Below are positions 54,320 to 63,200 of a DNA stretch of 64,000 nt, piece after piece; positions within the stretch are counted from its first letter, which is position 1; every line of letters begins with the position of its first letter. The position numbers were made by a program, and so were the translations under genes. Under the pieces are notes generated by a model. The model saw only the letters and a list, made by a program, of their open reading frames with translations, was not told the origin of the DNA and did no database searches. Where the stretch lies: assembly GCF_008727875.1 (NCBI RefSeq), contig NZ_VTWS01000002.1:682001-746000 (forward strand), written 5' to 3'. This stretch comes from Larkinella humicola (GTDB taxonomy: Bacteria > Bacteroidota > Bacteroidia > Cytophagales > Spirosomataceae).

Positions 54320-55747
54320 TTAGTGGCCCACCAGCAGCCGCAATACATTCTGTACCCGGCCCTTGGCATCCCGTACCTTCACCCAATACAGACCGGGCGC
54401 CAGCACCTGACACGGGATGACGGTTGTGGAAGAGGATGTAGCCACCGTTCGAACCGGTAGTTCAATCCCTGCCGTATTGATCAGTTGCAGGCTGAATTCA
54501 TCCGCCCCCGAAGGTACCAGCGTAAACCGTCCGTCGGCACTGGGATTGGGAAAGAGGTAATGATTCCGATCTAGCGATTCCAGGTTGATGGCCACTAGTT
54601 TCGAGAGTTCCGTGCGGCCATTGGCGTCGATTTGCCGCAACCGGTAATAATACGTCTGGCCCGGTATCACTTCCTCATCCGTCCAACCGTACGTATTGGT
54701 TTCCGAACTCGTTCCGTTTCCACGGACAAACCCAATTTTCTCAAACGATTGGGCATCCCGGCTTTTCAGGACATCGAACCCCAGACTGCCCTGCTCCCAG
54801 GCGGTTGACCAGCCCAGCACGGCTTTCCCCTGGCGGGAAACGCCTGAAAAATACAGCAGATGGACGGGAAGGGCATCCGTCGTATTGAATGGACAGCTAG
54901 CATCGGCCGTCGGGTCGGCAATGTTCATCACCACGACGTGCCCGGCGAAGCTACCCGAGCAAGATGCCGAATAAGCTCCAACGGCGGTAGAGGCAATTCC
55001 AATACCCAGAAAGCCTTCACTGGAAGCACTTCCGTGGTCGTTGACATACCCCTGAAGGGGTGCTGAGGTGTACATATCCGTGTTTTGAATCAAAACGGCT
55101 TTGCGGTGTCCCCACCCGGCGGCCGTGTCGCGATAGAGCCAGTTGAAAATGGCTTGTTCTACCAAAAAAGTGGGTGTAGATGCACTACTGGTACAGGCGA
55201 CATAAATATTTTCGGAATAGCCCATTCCCGATAGGCAGCTTGCCGGATACGTGGCCTCCACGCGATCGAAAGGATCTGACCCGCCAGCGCCAGTATGGGA
55301 GAACACGTTGTTAGCCACCATAAACGCAGCGTGAGTCTGAGCGGTATTGATCAGCGCGCTTTCGGTTGCTTCCATCGGCAAGCCCAGAACGGCCGTTGTT
55401 CCGGGATACGTAACGCCAGCCCGGGCGATCCGTTCCTGATTAATGAGATACAACGCCCGGTCATTGGGCGAAAAGGTGGCATAATTAGCCGGTAAGGTTA
55501 AGGTACCCAAGCTATTGGCGGGCAATCCCAACTGGGTTTCTTCAGCGCGTCGCGCCGTATTGAAAGCCGCAACAAGCTGGGCCGTGCTCGAAAAAAAAGC
55601 AGAAGGGGCAAAATCCGTTTCGGTCGGTGCGGTTAATGCGATGTTGGTCGTCAGGTTCGTCGGCGATTGGGCGTTCCCGCTCAGGAAGGAGAGCGAAAAA
55701 AGGAGGATAACACAAAGGCGATTTAGGGTCAGTAAGATTGTCGTCAT
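54320..55747 (-). CDS. CAP-domain protein with type IX secretion sorting domain
   Basis: 475 residues. The signal peptide ends FLSGNAQ. The CAP domain is in the first 280 residues (LINQERIARAGVTYP, AQTHAAFMVANNVFSHTG, AAGWGHRKAVLIQNTD, AGHVVVMNIAD). A fibronectin-like linker follows, with LHLLYFSGVSRQGKAVLGWSTAWEQGSLGFDVLKSRD, a pattern often ahead of Por-type tails. The last 80 residues (NHYLFPNPSADGRFTLV, then APGLYWVKVRDAKG) are a T9SS type A sorting domain, so it should pass the outer membrane and be attached or released. Its neighbour downstream is the same protein without the tail. Confidence 0.9.
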   Translation of the reverse strand: MTTILLTLNRLCVILLFSLSFLSGNAQSPTNLTTNIALTAPTETDFAPSAFFSSTAQLVAAFNTARRAEETQLGLPANSLGTLTLPANYATFSPNDRALYLINQERIARAGVTYPGTTAVLGLPMEATESALINTAQTHAAFMVANNVFSHTGAGGSDPFDRVEATYPASCLSGMGYSENIYVACTSSASTPTFLVEQAIFNWLYRDTAAGWGHRKAVLIQNTDMYTSAPLQGYVNDHGSASSEGFLGIGIASTAVGAYSASCSGSFAGHVVVMNIADPTADASCPFNTTDALPVHLLYFSGVSRQGKAVLGWSTAWEQGSLGFDVLKSRDAQSFEKIGFVRGNGTSSETNTYGWTDEEVIPGQTYYYRLRQIDANGRTELSKLVAINLESLDRNHYLFPNPSADGRFTLVPSGADEFSLQLINTAGIELPVRTVATSSSTTVIPCQVLAPGLYWVKVRDAKGRVQNVLRLLVGH

Positions 55748-56025
55748 AAAAGTCGGGATTTCGGCGAACACCGAAGAAATGTCTGGCTCCGGATGTGCCT
55801 TTTATTGAGACGATTAGGACGAAGTTTAGTAACAAATTCCACCGGGAATTTTTACTTGTTCTGCATTGGCGTCTTCATTCGAGCCTTTAACCCGCTTTTC
55901 TGATCGTTCAAAACCCATTCCGGGAAATTCTGCTTCTTTTTCGCTAAGAATTTCCACATTAACTACAATTATTTCAAAAACAAATACTATTTTACACCTT
56001 TACTATTCAGCCAATCTTTACTGAT

Positions 56026-57705
56026 ATGAACACGTTACGCTCTGATTTTCAGAAAGGGCAGACGCTGCTTGACTATTTTTATTATTGGGAGAAACAACAA
56101 CCCAAAAAAGTCTACCTGCGGCAACCCGAAGGCGACCGATACCGCGACTATACCTGGCGCGATGTCGGGAAACAGGCACGGACGCTGGCGACGTACCTGA
56201 ATTCGCTGGGCTTACCCCCGAAGAGCAATATTGGTCTCGTATCTAAAAATTGTGCGCATTGGATTATTGCCGATCTGGCGATTCTGCTCAGTGGCCACGT
56301 GTCCGTTCCTTTCTACCCAACCCTGACAGCCAGCCAGTTACATCAGGTACTGGAACACAGCGGCTGCCCGGTACTGTTTGTCGGAAAACTGGATAAATGG
56401 CCTGAAATGAAACCGGGTGTCCCCGAAACCCTACACTGCATCGATTTCCCGGGCTACACGGCCGATCCGGATCACGCGCAGTGGGATACGATTCTGAGTC
56501 GTTATGAGCCGATGACGGACAATCCGCAACCACATTCCGAGGATTTATTCACGATCATTTACACGTCCGGGACAACGGGCAGCCCCAAAGGCGTTATGAT
56601 GCCCTACCAGGCGATGATCAGCGCCATCGACGCGACCAAACCGCTGATGTGCGTCGACGTGCCGGATTCGCGTTTTTTTTCGTATTTGCCCCTTTGCCAT
56701 GTGGCCGAGCGGAACCTCGTCGAAGCCCTCAGCCTCATTACGGGCGGTACGGTTTATTTTGTAGAATCGATGGCGACGTTTGCCAACAATCTGGCGGCCG
56801 CGCGTCCGACGCATTTCCTGGGTGTTCCCCGCATCTGGTTGAAATTTCAGCAGAACATTCTTGCCAGTCTATCGCAGCAAAAACTCGATCGGTTGCTCAA
56901 AATTCCGGTGATTTCCGGGTTGATCAAACGAAAACTCCGCGTGGCCCTCGGCCTCAACGACGTCCGGCTGATTCTGACCGGTGCGGCCCCCACGCCCGTT
57001 GCCATCATCCGGTGGTTTCGGGAATTGGGCATCACCATCCAGGAAGCCTACGGCATGACGGAGAACCTGGGCGTGGTGTCGGTGATGCCTCCTTCTACGA
57101 TCAAAGACGGCACCGTTGGAATGCTCTACAGCGGTATTCAGGTCAAGTTCGACCCGATCACGGGCGAGCTCATGACCCGCTCCGACTGGACGATGCGCGG
57201 CTATTTCCGGGAGCCGGAGATGACCGCAGCGGCCCTGGATGCCGACGGCTGGCTCCATACCGGCGACGTTGGCGTGCTGGACGACGACGGTTTTTTAGCC
57301 ATTACGGGCCGGGTGAAGGAGATTTACAAAACCACCAAGGGCGAATACGTGGCTCCGGCGCAGATTGAAACCGGTTTTGCTGAGAACAATTTTGTCGATC
57401 AAATCTGCGTCGCCGTTCAGCAATTGCCGCAACCGATCGCGCTGATTGTGTTGTCGGAAACGGGACTCAAGGCGGATAAGACGCAGGTTTCTCAAAGTCT
57501 GGAGGAGACGCTCAACGCCTTGAATCCCAATCTGCACACGTATCAGCGCGTTAAAAAAGCCGTGATCGTGAAAGAGCCGTGGACGGTCGACAACGACCTG
57601 ATGACGCCCTCCCTGAAAATAAAGCGAAAAATGATCGAATCCCGGTACGAATCCCACCTCCAACCCTGGTTTGAACGGGAGGAAACGGTGATCTGGGAGT
57701 GTTAA
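56026..57705 (+). CDS. Long-chain acyl-CoA ligase-type AMP-forming synthetase
   Basis: 559 residues of the ANL superfamily. The P-loop is T180-SGTTGSPKG (YTSGTTGSPKG), the A5-type motif AYGMTEN, then WLHTGDVG and GRVKEIYKTTKGEYVAPAQIE. It would activate a fatty or similar acid with ATP to acyl-AMP and load it onto CoA. Chain length is unknown; FadD15-like proteins of this type favour long chains. It stands alone and is followed by a strong bidirectional terminator at 57783. Confidence 0.93.
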   Translation: MNTLRSDFQKGQTLLDYFYYWEKQQPKKVYLRQPEGDRYRDYTWRDVGKQARTLATYLNSLGLPPKSNIGLVSKNCAHWIIADLAILLSGHVSVPFYPTLTASQLHQVLEHSGCPVLFVGKLDKWPEMKPGVPETLHCIDFPGYTADPDHAQWDTILSRYEPMTDNPQPHSEDLFTIIYTSGTTGSPKGVMMPYQAMISAIDATKPLMCVDVPDSRFFSYLPLCHVAERNLVEALSLITGGTVYFVESMATFANNLAAARPTHFLGVPRIWLKFQQNILASLSQQKLDRLLKIPVISGLIKRKLRVALGLNDVRLILTGAAPTPVAIIRWFRELGITIQEAYGMTENLGVVSVMPPSTIKDGTVGMLYSGIQVKFDPITGELMTRSDWTMRGYFREPEMTAAALDADGWLHTGDVGVLDDDGFLAITGRVKEIYKTTKGEYVAPAQIETGFAENNFVDQICVAVQQLPQPIALIVLSETGLKADKTQVSQSLEETLNALNPNLHTYQRVKKAVIVKEPWTVDNDLMTPSLKIKRKMIESRYESHLQPWFEREETVIWEC

Positions 57706-57710
57706 GGGGC

Positions 57711-57786
57711 TTTTGACGATTGACCACTGACGATCGACGATTGACCATCGACCAGTTGTCGCGATGTCAGCGGTCAATCGTCAAAA
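57711..57786. repeat. Inverted repeat of the GACGATTGACC word
   Basis: Arms of 21 bases (57711-57731 and 57766-57786) pair with one mismatch. GACGATTGACC occurs twice directly within the left half and loop, and its complement in the right arm. It overlaps the start of the following terminator. Confidence 0.8.
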
Positions 57787-57829
57787 AAGGGACCCGTCAG
57801 GTTTTCAAAACCTGACGGGTCCCTTTTTT
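57783..57829. terminator. Bidirectional intrinsic terminator
   Basis: Perfect 23-base arms around a single C: A6-GGGACCCGTCAGG... with T runs on both strands. It sits between the convergent acyl-CoA ligase and small secreted protein genes. Confidence 0.92.
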
Positions 57830-57883
57830 GAACTGACAAAGGTGGACGAGAATTAGGGAGTGGAAGCGGAAAGGCCCGAGGGC

Positions 57884-58291
57884 TTAGTTCCGCGCCAGAA
57901 CCACACGGCTCACTTGGGTTTGAATGGCGAATGACTGAGAAACTTTCTCTTTGCCATAGGCTACTTCGATCACATATTTACCGTCCGCCAATTGTGAGAA
58001 ATCATATACCCGGCCCAGTTGTTCTTTTTTGGTCAGCGTGCCGCTGTACAGCTTGTTGTTGGAATCGTCAGCAATTGAAACAACAATTTTAGAATCAACC
58101 GGCTGATTGACCGACACTTTGAATTTCAGGTTACCAACTTCCCGGATCGAAACCGGAGCGGCTTTCGTTTCTGCTTTCGGGCCATCTAATACACGGGCAA
58201 CAGCCGATGAAGGAGCAATGGCTACCAGAGTCGTTGCGGCCAGCATCGCTAAGCCCAACGCTACATTATTATTAACAAAATTCGTTTTCAT
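57884..58291 (-). CDS. Small secreted protein of unknown function
   Basis: 135 residues with a long signal peptide (about 1-32; LAATTLVAIAPSSAVA) and a compact beta-sandwich-like mature domain (KFKVSVNQPVDSKIVVSIADDSN, LYSGTLTKKEQLGRVYDFSQLADGKYVIEVAYG). The last part is the form seen in Por-tail-like and DUF3244-type beta domains. A good promoter lies upstream (58396-58426). It is typical of abundant small periplasmic proteins in Cytophagales, but no function is known to me. Confidence 0.78.
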   Translation of the reverse strand: MKTNFVNNNVALGLAMLAATTLVAIAPSSAVARVLDGPKAETKAAPVSIREVGNLKFKVSVNQPVDSKIVVSIADDSNNKLYSGTLTKKEQLGRVYDFSQLADGKYVIEVAYGKEKVSQSFAIQTQVSRVVLARN

Positions 58292-58395
58292 AATTTTCTA
58301 CAGGTTGTGTTCGAACTAGGTTGTATTCAGACTTGATATAGTACAATAAACTAATTGCTTACCCTACTGAACCCTTGTCAACTCCTTTGTTGATA

Positions 58396-58426
58396 CAAAT
58401 TTATACAACATTGAATACAAGTCAAT
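58396..58426 (-). promoter_or_regulatory. Promoter of the small secreted protein gene
   Basis: On the minus strand TAAATTTG (58403-58396) is an exact -7 box, with TTGAC 17 or 18 bases upstream. The predicted leader is about 100 bases. Confidence 0.55.
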
Positions 58427-58593
58427 TACCGAATTGTTAATAATTGAAAAGTTGTTTATAATTTAAAGGTTAAACTTAGAAAAATTCAATACTTTACGGT
58501 TGTTTACTACTAATACTTTAAATAGTGAAATGTCCATTTTCCAGGATTAATACCAGCTTTTATAAAATAGTACAATTCATTCCTGCGGTAATG

Positions 58594-58629
58594 AAAAAAG
58601 CCCCAAACACGGTGTCCGGAGCTTTTTTT
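58594..58629. terminator. Terminator-like hairpin
   Basis: AAAAAAGC (58594-58601) pairs with GCTTTTTT (58621-58628), with inner CC/GG and ACA/TGT pairs. It lies about 117 bases beyond the nucleotidyltransferase stop on the minus strand. Confidence 0.6.
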
Positions 58630-58745
58630 ACTTTTTCAGATTTGGGCCGAAAATTGTCTTATTTTATCATAAACAAAGCCAATTTCCCCAATATCAGTGG
58701 TAAAATAAAGTTAGAAACATTCACCAAGTACCTTTTCTTCAAAAA

Positions 58746-59657
58746 CTACCATAATCTTTCAGGGTACTTTCCTTCTTCGTGCAGCCGTTTGAACGACGCC
58801 TGTACCAGCGGTTTGTCATCCGGGTACGTAACACCAAACCATTCCGACTGGCTGCGAAATACCTGGCACTGACCCTGGTTCCGCTGGATGAGATTGGTCA
58901 TGATGGTTGGGATGTAAAACTCGGCTTTGGGTGCGTTATAATTCGCACGGGCATAATCGGCAAACTGCTCCTCGACGAGGGGAAAAACCGCCGGTTTGAA
59001 ACCCCAGAAATTCATCGAAACCGGGGTGTCGGGTGCCAGCACCGTTAGCCCGTCCGCTTCTTCAAACACTATTTGACCCACGTCGTCGCCGGCACTTTGG
59101 CGGTAGATTTTGGTCCGTTCGATCACCGACGACAGGGTTTCATCGGCATTGAGGTCGCAAACACCCCGCGAAACCGATCCATAATCCGACAGCGTATTCT
59201 GAACTTCGTAGCCCACCAGGGCGTGCATCGCATCATCGGTGTTATTCACCAGAAAGTCGGCCAGAATCCGAAACGCTTCCTGCCCATAGAAATCATCAGC
59301 GTTGATGACCGCAAACGGCGTGTCGGTTTGCTCCCAGGCACAGAGCATGGCGTGGCCCGTCCCCCAGGGTTTGGTCCGCTGAATGGCGCCCAGTTCTTCC
59401 GGTACGTAGGAGTCTAAGGCCTGGATCGCAAAATCCACGTCGATTTTACCGGCGAGCTTCGGCAGAAAGATCTCTTCAAAATCTTTCCGCAATTCTTCGC
59501 GAATGATGAATACGACTTTGCCGAAACCGGCCCGAATGGCATCATATAAGGAATAATCAATGATCGTCTCACCGTTCGGACCAAATTGATCCAGTTGTTT
59601 GATTCCACCGTAGCGGCTGCCAATACCGGCGGCCAAAATCAGGAGCGTGGGTTGCAT
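58746..59657 (-). CDS. Sugar-nucleotidyltransferase-like protein
   Basis: 303 residues. The GT-A-like nucleotidyltransferase signature ILAAGIGSRYGGIKQLDQFGPNGETIIDYSLYDA at the N-terminus gives the nucleotide-binding loop (AAGxGSRYGG). The metal-binding Asp pair is in AVINADDFYG. Homologues are annotated as nucleotidyltransferases joining an NTP to a sugar phosphate, but the exact sugar is unknown for this subgroup. It is cytoplasmic. A copy of the CCCCTGAAGGGG palindrome lies just upstream. Confidence 0.87.
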   Translation of the reverse strand: MQPTLLILAAGIGSRYGGIKQLDQFGPNGETIIDYSLYDAIRAGFGKVVFIIREELRKDFEEIFLPKLAGKIDVDFAIQALDSYVPEELGAIQRTKPWGTGHAMLCAWEQTDTPFAVINADDFYGQEAFRILADFLVNNTDDAMHALVGYEVQNTLSDYGSVSRGVCDLNADETLSSVIERTKIYRQSAGDDVGQIVFEEADGLTVLAPDTPVSMNFWGFKPAVFPLVEEQFADYARANYNAPKAEFYIPTIMTNLIQRNQGQCQVFRSQSEWFGVTYPDDKPLVQASFKRLHEEGKYPERLW

Positions 59658-59682
59658 CAGGTTTATGGAGTTGAAAGTTAAG

Positions 59683-59747
59683 CCCCCAACCCCCTGAAGG
59701 GGGCTATATAACCCGGATTTAAATAGTCCCCTTCAGGGGGTTGGGGG
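59683..59747. repeat. Palindromic intergenic repeat, CCCCTGAAGGGG family (copy 5)
   Basis: Perfect 20-bp arms (59683-59702 and 59728-59747), CCCCCAACCCCCTGAAGGGG and its complement, around a 25-base loop. It lies between the divergent nucleotidyltransferase and hmgA genes. The rest of 59658-59953 is AT-rich; TATAATTG at 59890-59897 is a weak -7 candidate for hmgA. Confidence 0.85.
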
Positions 59748-59953
59748 TAATCGCGGGCAAAAATAAGGAAATGCTGATTGCTCCCTACACGGGTTCGTAT
59801 TAAATGCACTTTATGGCCTGCAAATCCATAAAATCAATTTATAAGAAAATTATTTCCTGAAATTGTTCAATATATTTCAAGAATAACGTTATAATTGTAA
59901 GCAAAACAATAGTTAGTAAAACAAGTATTACTTCGCAGATTTCATCAACGCCC

Positions 59954-61132
59954 ATGCCATTCTATCACACATTGGGTCAGATTCCGCCCAAGCGGCACAC
60001 CCAGTTCGAAAAACCGCCGGGCCGCGACGGGGTTGCCGGGCTTTATTACGAGCAGTTATTCGGCACCATCGGTTTCGAGGGCATGTCGTCGCTGCTTTAT
60101 CATGTACACCGGCCCACGATGGTTAAAGCGGTGCTGGAAAGTGTGGAAAAAACACCGGTGGTGGCGGTTGAGAAGAACATTCTTTCGCGCAAGCTGCTCG
60201 GTTTCAATCTGGAACCCACCAACGCGGATTTGGTGGAAAGCCGTATTCCTTTGTTGGTCAATAAAGAGGTGATCGTGGGGCTGGCAGCTCCAACCCGTTC
60301 GATGACGGATTCCTTTTATAAGAATGCCGATGCGGATGAGTTGATCTTTGTCCACCGGGGTTCCGGACGGCTCCGCACCTTGCTGGGCACCATCCCGTTC
60401 GAATACGGGGATTACCTGATCATTCCGCGCGGCATGATTTACCAGATCGAGTTCGACCCGGACACGCAACCGCGATTGCTTTACCTGGAATCGCATTCAC
60501 CGATTTACACGCCCAAGCGGTATCGCAACCAGTTCGGTCAGTTGCTCGAACATTCGCCGTTTTGTGAACGCGACATCAAGCGCCCACAAAACCTCGAAAC
60601 CCACGACGAAACCGGCGACTTTCTGATCAAAATCAAGAAACAAGGCGCGCTGCACTCACTCATCTATAGCTCGCACCCGTTCGACGTCGTGGGGTGGGAT
60701 GGCTACAATTATCCGTACGGTTTTTCGATTTTCAATTTCGAACCGATTACCGGGCGCGTTCACCAGCCCCCGCCGGTTCACCAGACGTTTCAGACCGACG
60801 CCTTTGTGGTTTGCTCGTTCTGCCCGAGGCTCTACGACTATCATCCGAAAGCAATTCCGGCCCCGTATAACCACTCCAACATCGACTCCGACGAGGTGAT
60901 TTATTACGTCGACGGCGATTTCATGAGTCGCAACGACATCGCACCGGGCCACATCACGCTGCATCCGGGCGGTATTCCGCACGGCCCGCATCCCGGCGCA
61001 ATGGAACGGAGCATTGGCAAGAAAGAGACGCACGAATACGCCGTGATGGTCGATACGTTCCGGCCGCTCATGCTGACGGACGCGGCCCTGCAACTGGACG
61101 ATGGGAAGTATTACCAATCCTGGATTGACTAA
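59954..61132 (+). CDS. hmgA: Homogentisate 1,2-dioxygenase
   Basis: 392 residues, cupin-type Fe(II) dioxygenase that opens the homogentisate ring to maleylacetoacetate in tyrosine breakdown. The sequence shows VVGWDGYNYPYGFSIFNFEPITGRVHQPPPVHQTF, then YNHSNIDSDEVIYYVDGDF (His and Glu ligands) and LHPGGIPHGPHPGAMERS (third His), as expected for the family. It is first in a run of catabolic genes, 14 bases before hppD. Confidence 0.95.
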   Translation: MPFYHTLGQIPPKRHTQFEKPPGRDGVAGLYYEQLFGTIGFEGMSSLLYHVHRPTMVKAVLESVEKTPVVAVEKNILSRKLLGFNLEPTNADLVESRIPLLVNKEVIVGLAAPTRSMTDSFYKNADADELIFVHRGSGRLRTLLGTIPFEYGDYLIIPRGMIYQIEFDPDTQPRLLYLESHSPIYTPKRYRNQFGQLLEHSPFCERDIKRPQNLETHDETGDFLIKIKKQGALHSLIYSSHPFDVVGWDGYNYPYGFSIFNFEPITGRVHQPPPVHQTFQTDAFVVCSFCPRLYDYHPKAIPAPYNHSNIDSDEVIYYVDGDFMSRNDIAPGHITLHPGGIPHGPHPGAMERSIGKKETHEYAVMVDTFRPLMLTDAALQLDDGKYYQSWID

Positions 61133-61146
61133 ATCATCAACAACCA

Positions 61147-62283
61147 ATGGAAACCGCAGAATTGACACAAACAAAACCGGCCTCCGATGAGGCAAAAGAT
61201 TTTCTGCCCCTCAATGGTACCGATTATATTGAATTATACGTCGCCAACGCCCTCCAGTCGGCGCACTATTTCCAGACGGCGTTTGGCTTTCAGCCGCTGG
61301 CCCATGCCGGGCTGGAAACCGGCTGGCGCGACCGTGAATCGTACGTTGTCGTTCAGGGTAAAATCCGGCTGGTGCTGACCTCGCCCCTGCACGGCGGTAC
61401 GGACATCGGTCAACACATTGATAAACACGGCGATGGCGTTCGGGTGGTGGCCTTGTGGGTCGATGACGCGACAAAAGCCTACGAAGAAACCACGCAGCGG
61501 GGCGCGATTCCATTCATGGCCCCCACGCGTGAAGTCGATGCAGACGGTTTTGTAGTTCGGTCGGGCATTCACACCTACGGCGACACGGTCCATGTTTTTG
61601 TCGAACGGAGTCAGTTTGGCGGTATTTTTCTGCCCGGTTACAAAACCTGGGAGCCGGAACACCATCCCGACGACGTGGGTCTGAACTACGTGGATCACAT
61701 GGTCGGCAATGTGGGTTGGAACGAGATGAACACCTGGGTCAATTTCTACGCCAACGTAATGGGATTCAACCAGTTGGTATCCTTCGACGACAAGGACATC
61801 TCGACCGATTACACGGCCCTGATGAGCAAGGTAATGAGCAATGGCAACGGGCGCATCAAATTCCCGATCAACGAACCCGCCGAAGGCAAGAAAAAGTCGC
61901 AGGTGGAAGAATACCTGGATTTCTACGGCGGCCCCGGTATTCAACACATTGCCGTGGCCACGGACGACATTGTAAAAACCGTAACGGAATTACGGAATCG
62001 CAGCGTGGCGTTTCTGAAAGTGCCGGATGCCTATTACGACGATCTGCTCGACCGGGTGGGCCATATTGACGAAGAAATCAACGCGTTACGGTCGCTCGGC
62101 ATCCTGGTCGACCGCGACGACGAAGGCTATCTACTCCAGATTTTCACCAAACCGGTGGGTCCGCGCCCGACCCTGTTTTTCGAAATTATCCAGCGGAAAG
62201 GCGCCAAATCATTTGGAAAGGGCAACTTCAAAGCCCTCTTCGAAGCCATCGAACACGAGCAGGAATTGCGGGGCACCCTGTGA
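61147..62283 (+). CDS. hppD: 4-hydroxyphenylpyruvate dioxygenase
   Basis: 378 residues, two vicinal-oxygen-chelate halves. The Fe(II) ligands are H184 (YVDHMVG), H267 (GIQHIAV) and E346 (FFEIIQR), all in the C-terminal half, with the ending GKGNFKALFEAIEHEQELRG that forms the gating helix. It turns 4-hydroxyphenylpyruvate into homogentisate, the substrate of the hmgA product. A long perfect hairpin follows the stop codon, before phhA. Confidence 0.97.
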   Translation: METAELTQTKPASDEAKDFLPLNGTDYIELYVANALQSAHYFQTAFGFQPLAHAGLETGWRDRESYVVVQGKIRLVLTSPLHGGTDIGQHIDKHGDGVRVVALWVDDATKAYEETTQRGAIPFMAPTREVDADGFVVRSGIHTYGDTVHVFVERSQFGGIFLPGYKTWEPEHHPDDVGLNYVDHMVGNVGWNEMNTWVNFYANVMGFNQLVSFDDKDISTDYTALMSKVMSNGNGRIKFPINEPAEGKKKSQVEEYLDFYGGPGIQHIAVATDDIVKTVTELRNRSVAFLKVPDAYYDDLLDRVGHIDEEINALRSLGILVDRDDEGYLLQIFTKPVGPRPTLFFEIIQRKGAKSFGKGNFKALFEAIEHEQELRGTL

Positions 62284-62285
62284 AT

Positions 62286-62364
62286 CGGTTTTCAGTTTAC
62301 GGTTTTCGGTGGCTGACGCACGATGCAAATGCGTCAGCCACCGAAAACCGTAAACTGAAAACCG
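62286..62364. repeat. Perfect 35-bp inverted repeat between hppD and phhA
   Basis: Arms 62286-62320 and 62330-62364 are exact reverse complements around nine bases. The words TTTTCAGTTTACGG and GTAAACTGAAAACCG recur in each arm, and a third partial copy (ACCGTAAACTAC) follows. It lies inside what is otherwise one operon. Confidence 0.92.
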
Positions 62365-62378
62365 TAAACTACAAAACC

Positions 62379-63101
62379 ATGAACCAGGCATACGACACTT
62401 ACACCGCTGACGACCAGGTCGTCTGGCGGTTGCTCTTCGAACGGCAGATGACACTTTTGCCGGGAAAGGCCAGTCAGGCTTATCTGGACGGCATCGATCA
62501 GGTCGGTTTTGTGGCCGATCACATTCCGGATTTTGAACGCGAGCTGAATCCCCGCTTGCTAAAGCTCACCAACTGGCGGGTTTCGGCGGTGCCGGGTTTG
62601 ATTTCCAACCGCGCGTTTTTCGAACTGATGGCGGCCCGCAACTTCCCGGCCACCACCTGGTTACGTCGGCGCGAACAACTGGATTATTTGCAGGAACCGG
62701 ACCTGTTTCACGATACGTTCGGGCATGTTCCGATGCTGTCGAATCAGGCATTCTGCGATTTTCTGGCGGCTCTGAGCCGGATTGCACTCGCCCACGTCGA
62801 TCATCCCGAAGCCATTGAGATGATTTCGCGGCTCTACTGGTATACGGTTGAGTTTGGCTTGATTCAGGAATCGGAATTGCGTATCTACGGCGGGGGCATT
62901 CTGTCCTCGACGGGCGAAACCACCTACAGCTTATCCGATCCACGACCGAGCCGCATTCCGTATCAGGTCGGAAAACTGCTGCAAACGCCCTACGTCATCG
63001 ACCGGTTTCAGGACCGGTATTTTGTCATTGAATCGTACGAGCAACTGTATCAATCCATTCCGGAAATTGAAGAGAAACTGGAAGAATTGTTAGTCACTTA
63101 G
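62379..63101 (+). CDS. phhA: Phenylalanine 4-monooxygenase
   Basis: 240 residues, the catalytic core of aromatic amino acid hydroxylases without a regulatory domain, as in bacterial PhhA. The iron site is H111 and H116 (FHDTFGHVP) and E158 (WYTVEFG), with the pterin region around VPGLISNRAFFELMAARNFPATTWLR. It hydroxylates phenylalanine to tyrosine using a tetrahydropterin. ATG 62379 is chosen; the frame upstream runs through the inverted repeat. The missing step, transamination of tyrosine, is not encoded in the window. Confidence 0.95.
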   Translation: MNQAYDTYTADDQVVWRLLFERQMTLLPGKASQAYLDGIDQVGFVADHIPDFERELNPRLLKLTNWRVSAVPGLISNRAFFELMAARNFPATTWLRRREQLDYLQEPDLFHDTFGHVPMLSNQAFCDFLAALSRIALAHVDHPEAIEMISRLYWYTVEFGLIQESELRIYGGGILSSTGETTYSLSDPRPSRIPYQVGKLLQTPYVIDRFQDRYFVIESYEQLYQSIPEIEEKLEELLVT

Positions 63102-63200
63102 TTTGGACTACTTTTGTGGTTGGGTTTTGTCATGCTTTTTCGCGGCATGATACAGCCTGTCGCTCCGGCGAATGAACCAGTGAAAACCGCTATCAGACGA

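Larger units (their letters stand above)
58292..58745. other. AT-rich intergenic region, promoter of the small secreted protein gene and a terminator
   Basis: About 450 bases with no convincing gene. It holds the minus-strand promoter at 58396-58426 and a bidirectional terminator hairpin at 58594-58629. The rest is AT-rich and featureless to me. Confidence 0.5.

Noticed and set aside
58525-58872. Open frame of 115 codons on the plus strand in the gap and end of the nucleotidyltransferase gene
   Set aside because: It runs through a terminator hairpin and into the 3' end of a real gene on the other strand; the translation has no motif and unusual composition.
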